Shown piece after piece: positions 29,541-39,709 of a stretch of 49,669 nt of DNA. The notes beneath the pieces were generated by a model, which saw only the letters and a list, made by a program, of their open reading frames with translations, was not told the DNA's origin and did not search any database. The position numbers and the translations under genes are program-made. Source of the stretch: Actinomycetota bacterium (GTDB lineage: Bacteria; Actinomycetota; Aquicultoria; SKW223); NCBI GenBank assembly GCA_026417515.1, contig JAOADC010000066.1:1-49669 (forward strand), in the 5' to 3' direction. Numbering within the stretch: position 1 is the first letter of the stretch; each line of letters opens with the position of its first letter.

Positions 29541-31931
29541 ATGCTCAGGGTTCCGCTAGTTGCTGAAGTCTTAATACTGCGAAAATCCAGGCAGCTAGCG
29601 GAACCCTTTGATTATTTAATACCCGATAAACTTCAAGAAAAAGCAAAACCTGGACTTCTGGTAAGAGTTCCTCTAAGAAATTCTGAATCCCTCGGGTTAA
29701 TAACCAACCTTAAAGAATCTTCAGATTTCAATGATTTAAAGCCCATAAGTGAAATTCTTGAAAGTTTGCCTGTGATGTCAGAAGTTCACCTTAAATTGCT
29801 TCAGTGGATGTCTGAATATTACATTGAAAGCGCCGGTGCTGTTGCCAGCCTTTTCTTTCCTTCTTTGCTTTCATCTGCTCTAGAAAAAAGAGTTGCTCTA
29901 CTAACTTCTGAGGCACCGAAAGAACTTTATACGTTTATTGCTTTAGGCGGAGGATCTGTTAAATACATCGAATTAGTAAAACATTTTGGCAAGTTAAAGA
30001 CAGACAAACTCCTTAAAGAAGCTCAATCGAATGAATCAGTAAAGATATTCTGGTCGTTTAAAAGAACTGGCTTAAAGCCAAAGGTTACTTACGAGATTCA
30101 TCTGGCAGATGCTGAAGAAATTGAACATCTTAAGAAAATTACAAGGTCAAGAAGATTTAAGGCATTTTTTACCGAACTTAAATCTAATATTTCAATGAGT
30201 CTTGAAGAAGCAAGAGATAGTTTTGGGATCAAACTTTCTGAATTGAAGAGAATTGAATCTTCAGGGGCGATAAGACTTGTTGAAAAGTTTATTGATAGAC
30301 CTGTTGTTAGAGAGGTCGACGTTTATGAAAAAGGGGTGGAGTTAAACGAAGAACAAAAGGTTGCTATTAAAGAGATAGAGAAAGCAATTGACAGATCAGC
30401 ATACAAAGAATTCCTTATTTTTGGCCCAACAGGCTCCGGCAAGACTGAAGTTTACCTTAGGTCAGCAGCCTATGCTTTAAAAAAAGGCAAGGGTGTTATT
30501 TATTTAGTTCCAGAAATTTCGCTAACACCTCAAACCTATACAAGAATCGAAAGGAGATTTCCTGGAAAAACAGCTGTTTTTCACTCGTCGCTAAAAGAAA
30601 GCGAAAGACTTAATCAGTGGTATATGCTTGCAGAAAAAGCCAAACAGATTGTTGTGGGGGCTCGTTCAGCTCTTTTTATGCCTGTCAGCAATATTGGACT
30701 TATTATCATTGATGAGGAGCACGATACCTCTTACCGTCAGGACAGCTCACCAGTTTACGATGCAAGACGAGTTGCTCGGAAAATGGCTGAATTATCAGGT
30801 GCTGTATTGATTTACGGTTCTGCAACCCCTTCGCTTGAAAGAATGTATGAAGCAAAAAATGGAAAAATAGAACTTTTGAAACTTTCTCACAGAGTCAGTG
30901 GAAGGATGCCAGAGATTGAAGTCATCGATCTAAAACGGCATAGAGAATTTTTAACAGACGTTCTTAAAGAAGAGCTTACAAAAACCATTGAAAAAGGTAA
31001 CAAGGCACTGATATTTCTCAATAGACGTGGATACTCGGTTGTTGAAATATGTAGCAACTGTGGCTACCTTGCAACCTGCCCAAGATGCACAGTTTTCTTG
31101 AGATTTCACAGAGACACGAAAAAACTTACCTGCCATTACTGTGGTTATTCTCGTAAACCCGATGAAAGTTGTCCTGATTGTGGAAGCTTAAAAATTTCGC
31201 TTAAAGGAAGAGGCATTCAACAGATTGAAGAACAGATAAAGGAAATTGTTAAGGATAAAGTTAAAGTCGTTCGACTGGATTCAGATGTGGCTAGAAGAGG
31301 AGAAGGTAAAGATAATTTATTTGATTTCATTTCTGGAGACGCATCTATCCTTGTTGGAACGCAAATGGTTGCAAAGGGACTGCATCTTCCAGAAATTACA
31401 TTTGCAGGAATAGTAAACGCAGATGCTGGATTAAATATGCCTGATTTTAGAGCAGAAGAAAGGACCTTTCAATTGATTGTTCAACTTGCTGGCAGAGTAG
31501 GACGTGGTGATGAACAAGGAAAGGTCCTTGTTCAGAGCTTTCAGCCAGAGCGTCAGGTAATCCAGTATGCTGTGAATGGAGACTATGAGGCGTTTTACAA
31601 AAGAGAGATAGAGATGCGTCTTATTAATGAACTTCCACCTTTTAAATTCTTGATTCGTGTTCTTACTCAGTCAAAAAATGAAAAGGAAGCCATAGAAGTT
31701 GCAGAAAAGGTTTACAAGAATTTAAAGGAATCTCTTGAAAAGGATATAAAGATTATTGGACCCCTTCCAGCCCCTCTTTATAAACTTCATGGTCGCTACA
31801 GAGTTCAAATACTTTTAAAGCTTGATTCAGAACCAACAAAAAATACGCTGGATTCAATAAGGAGATGTGCAAACATAAGATCTAGCGCAGCAAAAGTTAA
31901 AATTGATGTGGATCCAGTCGTTTTAATCTAA
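29541..31931 (+). CDS. priA: Primosomal protein N' (replication restart helicase)
   Basis: FDYLIPDKL, GPTGSGKTEVYL, DEEHDTSYRQD, CxxC zinc clusters CSNCGYLATCPRC...CHYCGYSRKPDESCPDC. Confidence 0.96.
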   Translation: MLRVPLVAEVLILRKSRQLAEPFDYLIPDKLQEKAKPGLLVRVPLRNSESLGLITNLKESSDFNDLKPISEILESLPVMSEVHLKLLQWMSEYYIESAGAVASLFFPSLLSSALEKRVALLTSEAPKELYTFIALGGGSVKYIELVKHFGKLKTDKLLKEAQSNESVKIFWSFKRTGLKPKVTYEIHLADAEEIEHLKKITRSRRFKAFFTELKSNISMSLEEARDSFGIKLSELKRIESSGAIRLVEKFIDRPVVREVDVYEKGVELNEEQKVAIKEIEKAIDRSAYKEFLIFGPTGSGKTEVYLRSAAYALKKGKGVIYLVPEISLTPQTYTRIERRFPGKTAVFHSSLKESERLNQWYMLAEKAKQIVVGARSALFMPVSNIGLIIIDEEHDTSYRQDSSPVYDARRVARKMAELSGAVLIYGSATPSLERMYEAKNGKIELLKLSHRVSGRMPEIEVIDLKRHREFLTDVLKEELTKTIEKGNKALIFLNRRGYSVVEICSNCGYLATCPRCTVFLRFHRDTKKLTCHYCGYSRKPDESCPDCGSLKISLKGRGIQQIEEQIKEIVKDKVKVVRLDSDVARRGEGKDNLFDFISGDASILVGTQMVAKGLHLPEITFAGIVNADAGLNMPDFRAEERTFQLIVQLAGRVGRGDEQGKVLVQSFQPERQVIQYAVNGDYEAFYKREIEMRLINELPPFKFLIRVLTQSKNEKEAIEVAEKVYKNLKESLEKDIKIIGPLPAPLYKLHGRYRVQILLKLDSEPTKNTLDSIRRCANIRSSAAKVKIDVDPVVLI

Positions 31932-32006
31932 GCAGTTTTTGTTTTTTGTGTGAGAGGAATTAGAATAAAAGATAATTAGAAATGTTTATGATTTCGGGAG
32001 GCTGCG

Positions 32007-32528
32007 TTGAAGTATCGAGATATCTTAATATTTGGTGAACCAGTTCTAAAGGAGAAAAGTAAGGAAGTCCAGAACATCGATTCAAACATAAGAAAAACGC
32101 TTAAAAATATGTACGAGATAATGAAAAGAGCAGATGGAGTCGGTTTGGCAGCACCTCAAATTGGTATACCTCTAAGATTGGTTGTTATCGATGTTGGTGA
32201 AGGTCCAATATTTATGGTAAATCCAGAAATAACCTGGTACTCGAAAGAGGAAGTTGATTTTGAAGAAGGTTGTTTAAGTTTTCCTGGCGTGGCCATAAAC
32301 ATCACTCGACCTGAAAAAGTAAAGGTCGCTTTTTTAGATGAAAAAGGCAGGAAGAATTTCCTTGAAGCTGATGGTCTCCTTGCTAGGGCTATCCAACATG
32401 AAGTTGACCACTTAGATGGCGTATTGATCATTGACCGAGCCACAAAAACACAGAGAATGGAAGCAATCCAAAAACTTCAAGAAAACATACAACAGATAGA
32501 AGAAACGAAAACACTGACAAAAGAATGA
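32007..32528 (+). CDS. def: Peptide deformylase
   Basis: GVGLAAPQIGIPLRLVVID, EEGCLSFPG, ARAIQHEVDHLDGVL; TTG start. Confidence 0.96.
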   Translation: MKYRDILIFGEPVLKEKSKEVQNIDSNIRKTLKNMYEIMKRADGVGLAAPQIGIPLRLVVIDVGEGPIFMVNPEITWYSKEEVDFEEGCLSFPGVAINITRPEKVKVAFLDEKGRKNFLEADGLLARAIQHEVDHLDGVLIIDRATKTQRMEAIQKLQENIQQIEETKTLTKE

Positions 32529-33448
32529 GTATGGAATATGTTTTTGCAGGAACTGACGAATTCTCGCTTGAATTACTGAAGAATCTTTCAACCAGTTACA
32601 AGGATCCGTCGTGCATCCTTACCCAGAAACCAAAGCCCAGGGGAAGAGGATTAAAAATTCTTCCTGTTCCAGTTGCTAAGTTTGCTGTTGAAAAAAACAT
32701 TCCATATTTGGAAATCGGTTCATTTGAAGAGTTAAAACAGGAAATTGACCACTTAGATTTGGCAAGAATATTGGTTGTCTGTTCTTTTGGACTCTACATC
32801 CCAAGTTGGTTTACAGAAAGATTCGACTGGACGCTCAACTTCCATCCAAGTCTCGTTCCTGAATACAGAGGCGCTGCTCCAATTCAAAGAGCACTATTGG
32901 ATGGAAGGAAAGAGACAGGGGTCAGTATTATAGAGGTTTCTGCAGAGATGGATGCAGGAAGAATCTACGATTATGTTAAAGTGCAGATAGACGAAGATGA
33001 CAATTACGAGACGCTTTCAAAAAAACTATTAGAAGCAGGAACTCCGCTTCTTGTTAAGGTTCTTAAAGATATTTCAAATGGCAAGATTAACTTAAAGGAA
33101 CAATCAGGAGAAGTAATACTGGCTCCCAAGATTACGAAGGAAGAACTTTGGATTGATTGGGCCCAACCTGCCCAAAAGATTAAGAACAAAATTAGAGCGT
33201 TCTCACCTAAACCAGGTGCGAGAACACGGTTTCGTGGAAAAATGCTAAAAATATTGAAGGCAGAAGTAATTGAAGGAACCTCTGGAAATCCGGGAGAAAT
33301 AGTTTCTGTAGGCAAGGAAGGCCTGATTATCGGTACTTCAGATGGATTTTTAAAGGTGGAGAAAGTCCAACCAGAGAATTCCAGAGTAATGGATGCTTTT
33401 GAGTTTGTGAACGGATATCGCGTTCAAGCAGGAGAAATGCTTATGTAA
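32525..33448 (+). CDS. fmt: Methionyl-tRNA formyltransferase
   Basis: FAGTDEFSLELL, NFHPSLVPEYRGAAPIQRALLDG, IRAFSPKPGARTRFRG. Confidence 0.95.
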   Translation: MSMEYVFAGTDEFSLELLKNLSTSYKDPSCILTQKPKPRGRGLKILPVPVAKFAVEKNIPYLEIGSFEELKQEIDHLDLARILVVCSFGLYIPSWFTERFDWTLNFHPSLVPEYRGAAPIQRALLDGRKETGVSIIEVSAEMDAGRIYDYVKVQIDEDDNYETLSKKLLEAGTPLLVKVLKDISNGKINLKEQSGEVILAPKITKEELWIDWAQPAQKIKNKIRAFSPKPGARTRFRGKMLKILKAEVIEGTSGNPGEIVSVGKEGLIIGTSDGFLKVEKVQPENSRVMDAFEFVNGYRVQAGEMLM

Positions 33449-33479
33449 TAAAAGTAGAAATGTGTTATAATTAAAAAAT

Positions 33480-33618
33480 GAGCCTTCGGGGCAGGGTGAA
33501 ATTCCCGACCGGCGGTGATGCGCAAAGGCGCAGAGCCCGCGAGCCTGTTTTCGTTAGAGACAGGTTGATCCGGTGAAATTCCGGAGCCGACGGTTAAAGT
33601 CCGGATGGGAGAAGGCAA
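33480..33618 (+). promoter_or_regulatory. FMN riboswitch (RFN element)
   Basis: GCCTTCGGGGCAGGGTGAAATTCCCGACCGGCGGTGAT...AGCCCGCGAGCC...GATCCGGTGAAATTCCGGAGCCGACGGTTAAAGTCCGGATGGGAGAAGGC; upstream of the rib operon. Confidence 0.98.
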
Positions 33619-33702
33619 GAATGTTCTATAACGCATTTATTCTCCCTTCCTGTTAATAAACCTGCCTCGAAAAAAAGATTTATTTTTTTGGAGAAAATTC
33701 TT

Positions 33703-34806
33703 ATGGAAGTTGCCGAAACTCGTTTTATGAAACTTGCTATTGATCTAAGTAAAAATGGTCTCGGTACCGCAAGCCCAAATCCTGTGGTTGGATGTGTCAT
33801 CGTTAAAGAAGGCAAGATTATTGGAACTGGATATCATGAATATCCTGGAGGGCCCCACGCAGAAATTGTTGCCTTAAGAAATGCAGGAAAGGATGCGGCA
33901 GGGGCAGATGTTTATGTAACTCTTGAACCATGCAGTTTTTATGGCAGAACACCACCCTGTGTCGATGCTCTAATTAAAGCAGGCGTTAAGAGAGTTATAG
34001 CAGCTGTTGAGGATCCACATCCAAATGTTTCTGGGAAAGGATTTGAAATTCTTAAAAAGGCAGGCATTCAAGTTGAAGTTGGGCTTATGATGCGCGAAGC
34101 GGCTTTTGTTAATAGGTATTACCTTACCTCCTTAACGAAGGGTAGGCCCTACGTAACTCTAAAGTTAGCAATGACTCTGGATGGTTACATTGCAGACAGT
34201 CAGGGAAATTCAAAATGGATTACTTCTAAAGAGTCTCGCAATGATGTTCAAGAATTAAGAAGAGTCCACGATGCCATTGTTGTTGGTTCAGGAACCTTTA
34301 TAAAAGATAAACCCAAACTTACCTATCGAGGTTCCAAGAAAAAGAGGCTGCCAATAAAAAGATTTCTTTTAGTGTCTTCAAGAGATACTTTTAATGCCAT
34401 AAAGCCTTTAATTAAGGGGTCAGATTATTTTGTTGTCCTTCCAGAAAGGTTATTTAATGAAGTTGACAAATCATTCATAAATCTGATTCCAACCAGAGAG
34501 TGGGAAGGCAAAGTCGATATTAGAGATTTTCTCAATAAACTTCATGAAATGGAAGTTAGAAGTCTTCTTGTAGAAGGTGGAAGCAATCTTGTGTCCAGTT
34601 TCTTGCAAGAAGGTCTGTTTGATGAATTAATTATCTATACATCACCTAAATTCTTAGGAAGCGGAATAAAAGCCTTCGATCTTAAAAAGAGCTTTTCCAT
34701 TCAGCAACCCCTTGAATTGATTTTTCATTCCATTGAAGAAATCAAAGGCGATACAAAGGTTGTTTATTTTAATCCAGAGGTGGTGTTTAAATGTTTACAG
34801 GCATAA
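33703..34806 (+). CDS. ribD: Bifunctional diaminohydroxyphosphoribosylaminopyrimidine deaminase/reductase
   Basis: GTASPNPVVGCVIV, GGPHAEIVAL, YVTLEPCSFYGRTPPC; ATG 33703 with GGAG SD. Confidence 0.95.
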   Translation: MEVAETRFMKLAIDLSKNGLGTASPNPVVGCVIVKEGKIIGTGYHEYPGGPHAEIVALRNAGKDAAGADVYVTLEPCSFYGRTPPCVDALIKAGVKRVIAAVEDPHPNVSGKGFEILKKAGIQVEVGLMMREAAFVNRYYLTSLTKGRPYVTLKLAMTLDGYIADSQGNSKWITSKESRNDVQELRRVHDAIVVGSGTFIKDKPKLTYRGSKKKRLPIKRFLLVSSRDTFNAIKPLIKGSDYFVVLPERLFNEVDKSFINLIPTREWEGKVDIRDFLNKLHEMEVRSLLVEGGSNLVSSFLQEGLFDELIIYTSPKFLGSGIKAFDLKKSFSIQQPLELIFHSIEEIKGDTKVVYFNPEVVFKCLQA

Positions 34807-35417
34807 TAGAAGAAGTAGGGGTTGTTACTTCTATAAAAAGGAAGGCGGATATTCATACTATTCAAATAAGATGCAGTTTTTCACCTGAATTGAAGTTGGG
34901 GGAATCCGTTGCAGTTAACGGTTCCTGCCTCACTGTCACTTCAACAACTAAAGATTCGTTTCAAGTGGAGGTCGTTGAGGAAACCTATAAACGTACGAAC
35001 TTCAGGTATTTAAATACAGGAGACAGGGTCAATTTAGAAAGATCTCTAAGAGTTGATAGCAGGCTCGATGGACATATAGTTACCGGACATGTAGACGGTG
35101 TCGGTGAAGTCGTAAGAATTGAAAATAGGTCTCAGTCTGCAATCTTTTACATAAGGTGTCCTGAAAATCTTAAGTGGTTTTTGGCTGAAAAGGGTTCAGT
35201 GGCTATTGATGGCATAAGCCTTACGATTGCAGAAGTGAATGATTCAATCATCAAAATAGCTGTCATTCCACATACTTTAGAGAACACCAATCTTAGATTT
35301 ATGAAAGTTTCTTCAAAAGTAAACATAGAAGTTGACATAATCGCTCGTTATTTAAGCAGACTTCTTGAAGGAAAACAATCATCTGAAAGATTAAGAGACT
35401 TTATTGAAGGGAGGTAA
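34791..35417 (+). CDS. ribE: Riboflavin synthase alpha chain
   Basis: [44 protein letters not shown]. Confidence 0.96.
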   Translation: MFTGIIEEVGVVTSIKRKADIHTIQIRCSFSPELKLGESVAVNGSCLTVTSTTKDSFQVEVVEETYKRTNFRYLNTGDRVNLERSLRVDSRLDGHIVTGHVDGVGEVVRIENRSQSAIFYIRCPENLKWFLAEKGSVAIDGISLTIAEVNDSIIKIAVIPHTLENTNLRFMKVSSKVNIEVDIIARYLSRLLEGKQSSERLRDFIEGR

Positions 35418-35422
35418 CAACA

Positions 35423-36625
35423 TTGAGTTTTGCATCCATAGAAGAAGCACTCGAAGATATTCGAGCAGGAAAAATGGTCATAGTTGTGGACGATGAAGAT
35501 AGGGAAAACGAAGGCGATCTCGTTATTGCTGCAGAGAAGGTTACACCTGAAGCCATCAATTTTATGACCAAATACGGTCGCGGTTTAGTATGTATGCCCA
35601 TTGCACCAGAAAGAATAGATGAGTTAAAGATACCACCAATGGTCACTGAAAACACATCCACTTTTAATACTGCATTTACAGTTTCAGTTGGTGTAAAAGG
35701 GAAAATGACAACTGGCATTTCTGCCTATGATAGAGCAAATGTTATCCGAGCTCTAATTGACCCTGAAACCACTGCAGAGGATATTGTGATGCCAGGGCAT
35801 GTTTTTCCTCTTAGGGCACGGCCTGGAGGAGTTCTCGAAAGGGCAGGACACACTGAAGCAGCAGTTGACCTTGCAAGACTGGCAGGGCTTTATCCCGCTG
35901 GTGTTATTTGCGAAATAATGGCAGATGACGGCACGATGGCTCGCCTGCCTGAGCTGGAAAAGTTTGCCGAAAAGTGGGGTTTAAAGATAATCACCATTGC
36001 GGATCTGATAAAGTATCGCCTGAAGAGAGAGATACTGGTTGAAAGAGTCGTAGAAGTGAATCTACCAACAAAATATGGGCATTTCCAAGCAATCGCGTAT
36101 CAGTATAAGATTGATAAATCTATTCAGCTTGCTTTGGTTAAGGGCGATGTTAGGGGAAAGGAAAATATTCTGGTTCGTGTTCATTCAGAGTGTTTAACAG
36201 GTGATGTTTTTCATTCTTTAAGGTGCGACTGTGGTTCACAGTTGGAAGCATCTCTTAAGATGATAAACGAAGAAGGAACGGGAGTTCTTGTATATATGAT
36301 GGGTCACGAGGGTAGAGGGATAGGGCTTATTAACAAATTAAAAGCGTATAAGATCCAGGAAGAAAAAGGGCTGGATACAGTTGAAGCAAATAAAGAACTT
36401 GGATTTCCACCAGACTTAAGAGACTATGGAGTTGGCGCTCAGATTCTTGTGGATTTAGGAATTACCTCGATGCGATTGATAACAAATAATCCCAGAAAAA
36501 TAGTTGGGCTTGAAGGATACGGACTTAAAATAGTTGAAAGAGTGCCAATAGTTACTTGCACCAATCCATACAACGAAGAATACTTGAAAGCTAAGAAGGA
36601 AAAGCTGAATCACTTGATAGACTAA
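35423..36625 (+). CDS. ribBA: Bifunctional 3,4-DHBP synthase/GTP cyclohydrolase II
   Basis: [74 protein letters not shown]. Confidence 0.97.
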   Translation: MSFASIEEALEDIRAGKMVIVVDDEDRENEGDLVIAAEKVTPEAINFMTKYGRGLVCMPIAPERIDELKIPPMVTENTSTFNTAFTVSVGVKGKMTTGISAYDRANVIRALIDPETTAEDIVMPGHVFPLRARPGGVLERAGHTEAAVDLARLAGLYPAGVICEIMADDGTMARLPELEKFAEKWGLKIITIADLIKYRLKREILVERVVEVNLPTKYGHFQAIAYQYKIDKSIQLALVKGDVRGKENILVRVHSECLTGDVFHSLRCDCGSQLEASLKMINEEGTGVLVYMMGHEGRGIGLINKLKAYKIQEEKGLDTVEANKELGFPPDLRDYGVGAQILVDLGITSMRLITNNPRKIVGLEGYGLKIVERVPIVTCTNPYNEEYLKAKKEKLNHLID

Positions 36626-36652
36626 ATAAAGTAACAGGGGAGGGTTTCAGTG

Positions 36653-37120
36653 ATGCTAAAGATTTATGAAGGAAAGCTTGATGGCAAGGGTTTAAGATTT
36701 GGTATCGTCGTTTCTCGTTTCAACGATGCCATAACTACAAGGCTTTTAGAAGGAGCTATTGACTGTTTAAAAAGACACAATGTTTCAGAGGAAGATATCC
36801 ATATCATCTGGGTTCCAGGAGCATTTGAAATTCCAGTTACTTTAAAACGCGTGGCGGCATCAAGCAGATTCGATGCCTTAATTGCTCTTGCTTGCATAAT
36901 CAGGGGAGAGACACCACATTTTGATTATGTGGCTGCTGAAGTTGCTAAAGGAATCGCCCAGGTCTCCCTAAAGGAAATGACCCCAATATCTTTTGGTGTT
37001 GTGACTGCAGATAGCCTTGAGCAGGCTATAAACAGAGCAGGTGCTAAGAATGGCAACAAAGGTTTTCAGGCTGCCATGAGTGCGCTTGAAATGGCAAGTT
37101 TGTTTTCTCAATTGTCTTAA
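36653..37120 (+). CDS. ribH: 6,7-dimethyl-8-ribityllumazine synthase
   Basis: [50 protein letters not shown]. Confidence 0.96.
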   Translation: MLKIYEGKLDGKGLRFGIVVSRFNDAITTRLLEGAIDCLKRHNVSEEDIHIIWVPGAFEIPVTLKRVAASSRFDALIALACIIRGETPHFDYVAAEVAKGIAQVSLKEMTPISFGVVTADSLEQAINRAGAKNGNKGFQAAMSALEMASLFSQLS

Positions 37121-37141
37121 CAAAAAGAAGGTGTATCAAAA

Positions 37142-37462
37142 TTGAAGATAAAAAGAGAATGGGGAGAGATAAAGCAGCTTGCTTTTAATCAACCATGCTC
37201 TGTTAAAGTTATTGAGATCTATCCAGGTAAGGGAACAACTTACCACTATCACCACTTTCGCGAAGATGTCTGGTACATATTGGATGATGAAGTGGGTGTG
37301 GTCGTAAACGGAAAGGAGTATATAGCAAAACAGGGCGATGAGTTTTTCATACCTGCAGGTGTTCCTCATAGACTCTTTTCTCCCAATAATAAGAGAGTTA
37401 GAGTTCTGGAGATAGCATACGGTTTCAATGAAGAATCTGATAAGGTCGTAGTTGATGAGTAA
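37142..37462 (+). CDS. Cupin-domain protein (phosphomannose isomerase type II-like)
   Basis: GKGTTYHYHHFREDVWYIL...GDEFFIPAGVPHRLF; TTG start. Confidence 0.8.
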   Translation: MKIKREWGEIKQLAFNQPCSVKVIEIYPGKGTTYHYHHFREDVWYILDDEVGVVVNGKEYIAKQGDEFFIPAGVPHRLFSPNNKRVRVLEIAYGFNEESDKVVVDE

Positions 37463-38264
37463 GATAATCACCTTTACAACTGATTTTGGCTACAAGGATG
37501 AATATGTTGCTTCAGTTAAGGCTGCCATACAAAGTTATTCAACTGATATTATGATTGTCGATATAAGCCACGAAATCACACCCTTCTCTGTCCTGGAAGG
37601 AGCATTCATACTTGCTTCAGCAGCCCCACATTTTAAAAAAGCTGTACACCTTGCAGTTGTTGATCCTCAAGTCGGTTCACAACGAACACCACTTATTTTG
37701 AAGACCAAATTTGGACATTTTCTTGTGGGACCTGACAATGGATTGCTTATTCCAGCAACAGAAAGACTTGGAGGAATTGCTCAAGCATTTAAGATTATTC
37801 CTGACAGATTTGTGGCTTGGAAGATAAGCAAGACATTTCATGGTAGAGACATTTTTGCACCCGCCTCTGCTATGCTTGCAATGGGATTAGCTCCGGAAGA
37901 AATAGCAGAACCGATTGATGAGAAGTGCCTGACTGCTTCACCATTCAAGGTCGAGTTTAGTAAAAATAGTTTGAAATGCCTGGTTGCAAACGTTGACAGG
38001 TTTGGTTCACTGAGGTTAGGTGTTTCTTTTGACGATATTTCCAGGAATTACGGAAAACCCAAGCAAATCAAACTGAAGGCAGGCAAGGTTGAGAAGGAAC
38101 TGAGTTTTGGTGAATACTTCTCGCAGTTCGGTAAAGGAGAACTATTTTTTTATGAAGATTCTTCTGGTTACATTGCAATTTCTGCTAACTTAGAAAGTGC
38201 TGATAAAATATTAGGTTTGTCCTTGGGTGAAGAAGTCGAGTTAGAGTTTTTGGAGGTAGAATGA
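37455..38264 (+). CDS. SAM hydroxide adenosyltransferase (chlorinase/fluorinase, DUF62)
   Basis: ITFTTDFGYKDEYVASVKAAI, VVDPQVGSQRTPLILKTKFGHFLVGPDNGLL, TFHGRDIFAPASAMLA. Confidence 0.9.
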   Translation: MSKIITFTTDFGYKDEYVASVKAAIQSYSTDIMIVDISHEITPFSVLEGAFILASAAPHFKKAVHLAVVDPQVGSQRTPLILKTKFGHFLVGPDNGLLIPATERLGGIAQAFKIIPDRFVAWKISKTFHGRDIFAPASAMLAMGLAPEEIAEPIDEKCLTASPFKVEFSKNSLKCLVANVDRFGSLRLGVSFDDISRNYGKPKQIKLKAGKVEKELSFGEYFSQFGKGELFFYEDSSGYIAISANLESADKILGLSLGEEVELEFLEVE

Positions 38265-39709
38265 CAGTAAGAGTTAGATTTGCCCCTAGTCCAACTGGTT
38301 GGCTCCATATTGGAGGCGCAAGAACTGCTCTTTACAATTTTTTATTTGCAAAAAAGCACAGTGGTAAGTTTATTTTAAGAATAGAAGATACTGACCAATC
38401 GAGATCAACAGATGAGGCAATAAAAGCGATATTAGAAGATATGAGATGGTTAGGGCTTCAGTGGGACGAAGGTCCTGAAATCGGCGGTCCTTACGGACCA
38501 TATCGTCAAACTGAAAGATCTCATCTTTATGAAGAAGCAATTAAACAACTTCTATCATCTGGAAGTGCTTACTACTGCTTTTGTTCTCCAGAAGAATTAG
38601 AGAAGATGCGAGAGGATGCTTTAAGCAGAAAGCTGTCATTTCGCTATCCAAGAAAATGCAGAAATATAAGTCTTGAAGAAGCGGAAGAAAGAATAAGAAG
38701 AGGGGAGCCAGCTGCTGTAAGGTTTAAAACGCCACTTGAAGGCAGAATAAAAATTAATGACATAGTTAGAGGAGAAGTAGAATTTGATTTAAGCCAGCTT
38801 GACGATTTTGTAATTGCACGTTCTGATAAATCTCCTACCTACAATTTAGCAGTCGTTGTAGATGATGCACTTATGAAGATAACCCATGTCATAAGAGGAG
38901 ATGATCATCTTTCAAATACTCCAAAACAGGTTCTCATTTATAGAGCCTTAGGTTATCCAGTTCCAGAATTTGCTCATCTTTCAATGATTCTTGGACCTGA
39001 CAAGAAACCGCTTTCAAAAAGACATGGATCAACAGCAGTTTTTGAATTTAAGAACAAAGGCTATCTTCCAGAAGCAATGGTAAACTACCTTGCTCTTCTT
39101 GGATGGTCTTTCGACGATAAAACTACTTTCTTTACTCCTCAAGAACTGATTGAAAAATTTGATCTGAGCCGTGTTTCTGCTAATCCTGCTGTTTTTGATT
39201 TCCAGAAACTTGAGTGGCTGAATGGTGTCTGGATTCGTCAACTCGATACGAAGGAGCTAGCCAAAAGAATTGAACCCTATGTTAAATCGGATTACGGAGA
39301 GAATTTTGAGATAGATGAGAATTTTTATAAGTTAGTAGAACTGACAAAAGAAAGAATGAAGACATTAAGAGATTTTGTAGATTGGACTTACTTTTACTTT
39401 ATAGAAGAGAATGAATTTAGCATTGATGAGAAAGATCTTAAAAAGGTAGCTGCTTCCAGTGGTTTTAAAGATATTTTAAAAGAAGCCCGTGATGAACTTT
39501 CAGCACTTTCAAACTGGGATAGGAGCGAAATTGAGAAAGCGTTAAGAGAATTAGTTGCACGTTTAGAAGAGAAACCAAAGAAGGTATTTCAGGCAGTGAG
39601 AGTTGCTGTAACTGGTAGGTTGGTTTCACCACCACTTTTTGAGTCTTTAGAAATTTTAGGGAAGGAGAGAACATTACGTAGGCTGGAAAAGGCAGTTCTA
39701 TTTCTTTAA
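38261..39709 (+). CDS. gltX: Glutamate--tRNA ligase
   Basis: VRFAPSPTGWLHIGGARTALYNFLFAKK, KKPLSKRHGSTAV. Confidence 0.97.
   Translation: MTVRVRFAPSPTGWLHIGGARTALYNFLFAKKHSGKFILRIEDTDQSRSTDEAIKAILEDMRWLGLQWDEGPEIGGPYGPYRQTERSHLYEEAIKQLLSSGSAYYCFCSPEELEKMREDALSRKLSFRYPRKCRNISLEEAEERIRRGEPAAVRFKTPLEGRIKINDIVRGEVEFDLSQLDDFVIARSDKSPTYNLAVVVDDALMKITHVIRGDDHLSNTPKQVLIYRALGYPVPEFAHLSMILGPDKKPLSKRHGSTAVFEFKNKGYLPEAMVNYLALLGWSFDDKTTFFTPQELIEKFDLSRVSANPAVFDFQKLEWLNGVWIRQLDTKELAKRIEPYVKSDYGENFEIDENFYKLVELTKERMKTLRDFVDWTYFYFIEENEFSIDEKDLKKVAASSGFKDILKEARDELSALSNWDRSEIEKALRELVARLEEKPKKVFQAVRVAVTGRLVSPPLFESLEILGKERTLRRLEKAVLFL

Noticed and set aside
33594-33815. - strand ORF opposite the riboswitch and ribD start
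   Set aside because: Shadow ORF; the + strand FMN riboswitch and ribD explain the region.
37455-38264. Fluorinase/chlorinase biosynthetic function
   Set aside because: Sequence fits the widespread DUF62 SAM hydrolase group; nothing nearby supports halogenation.
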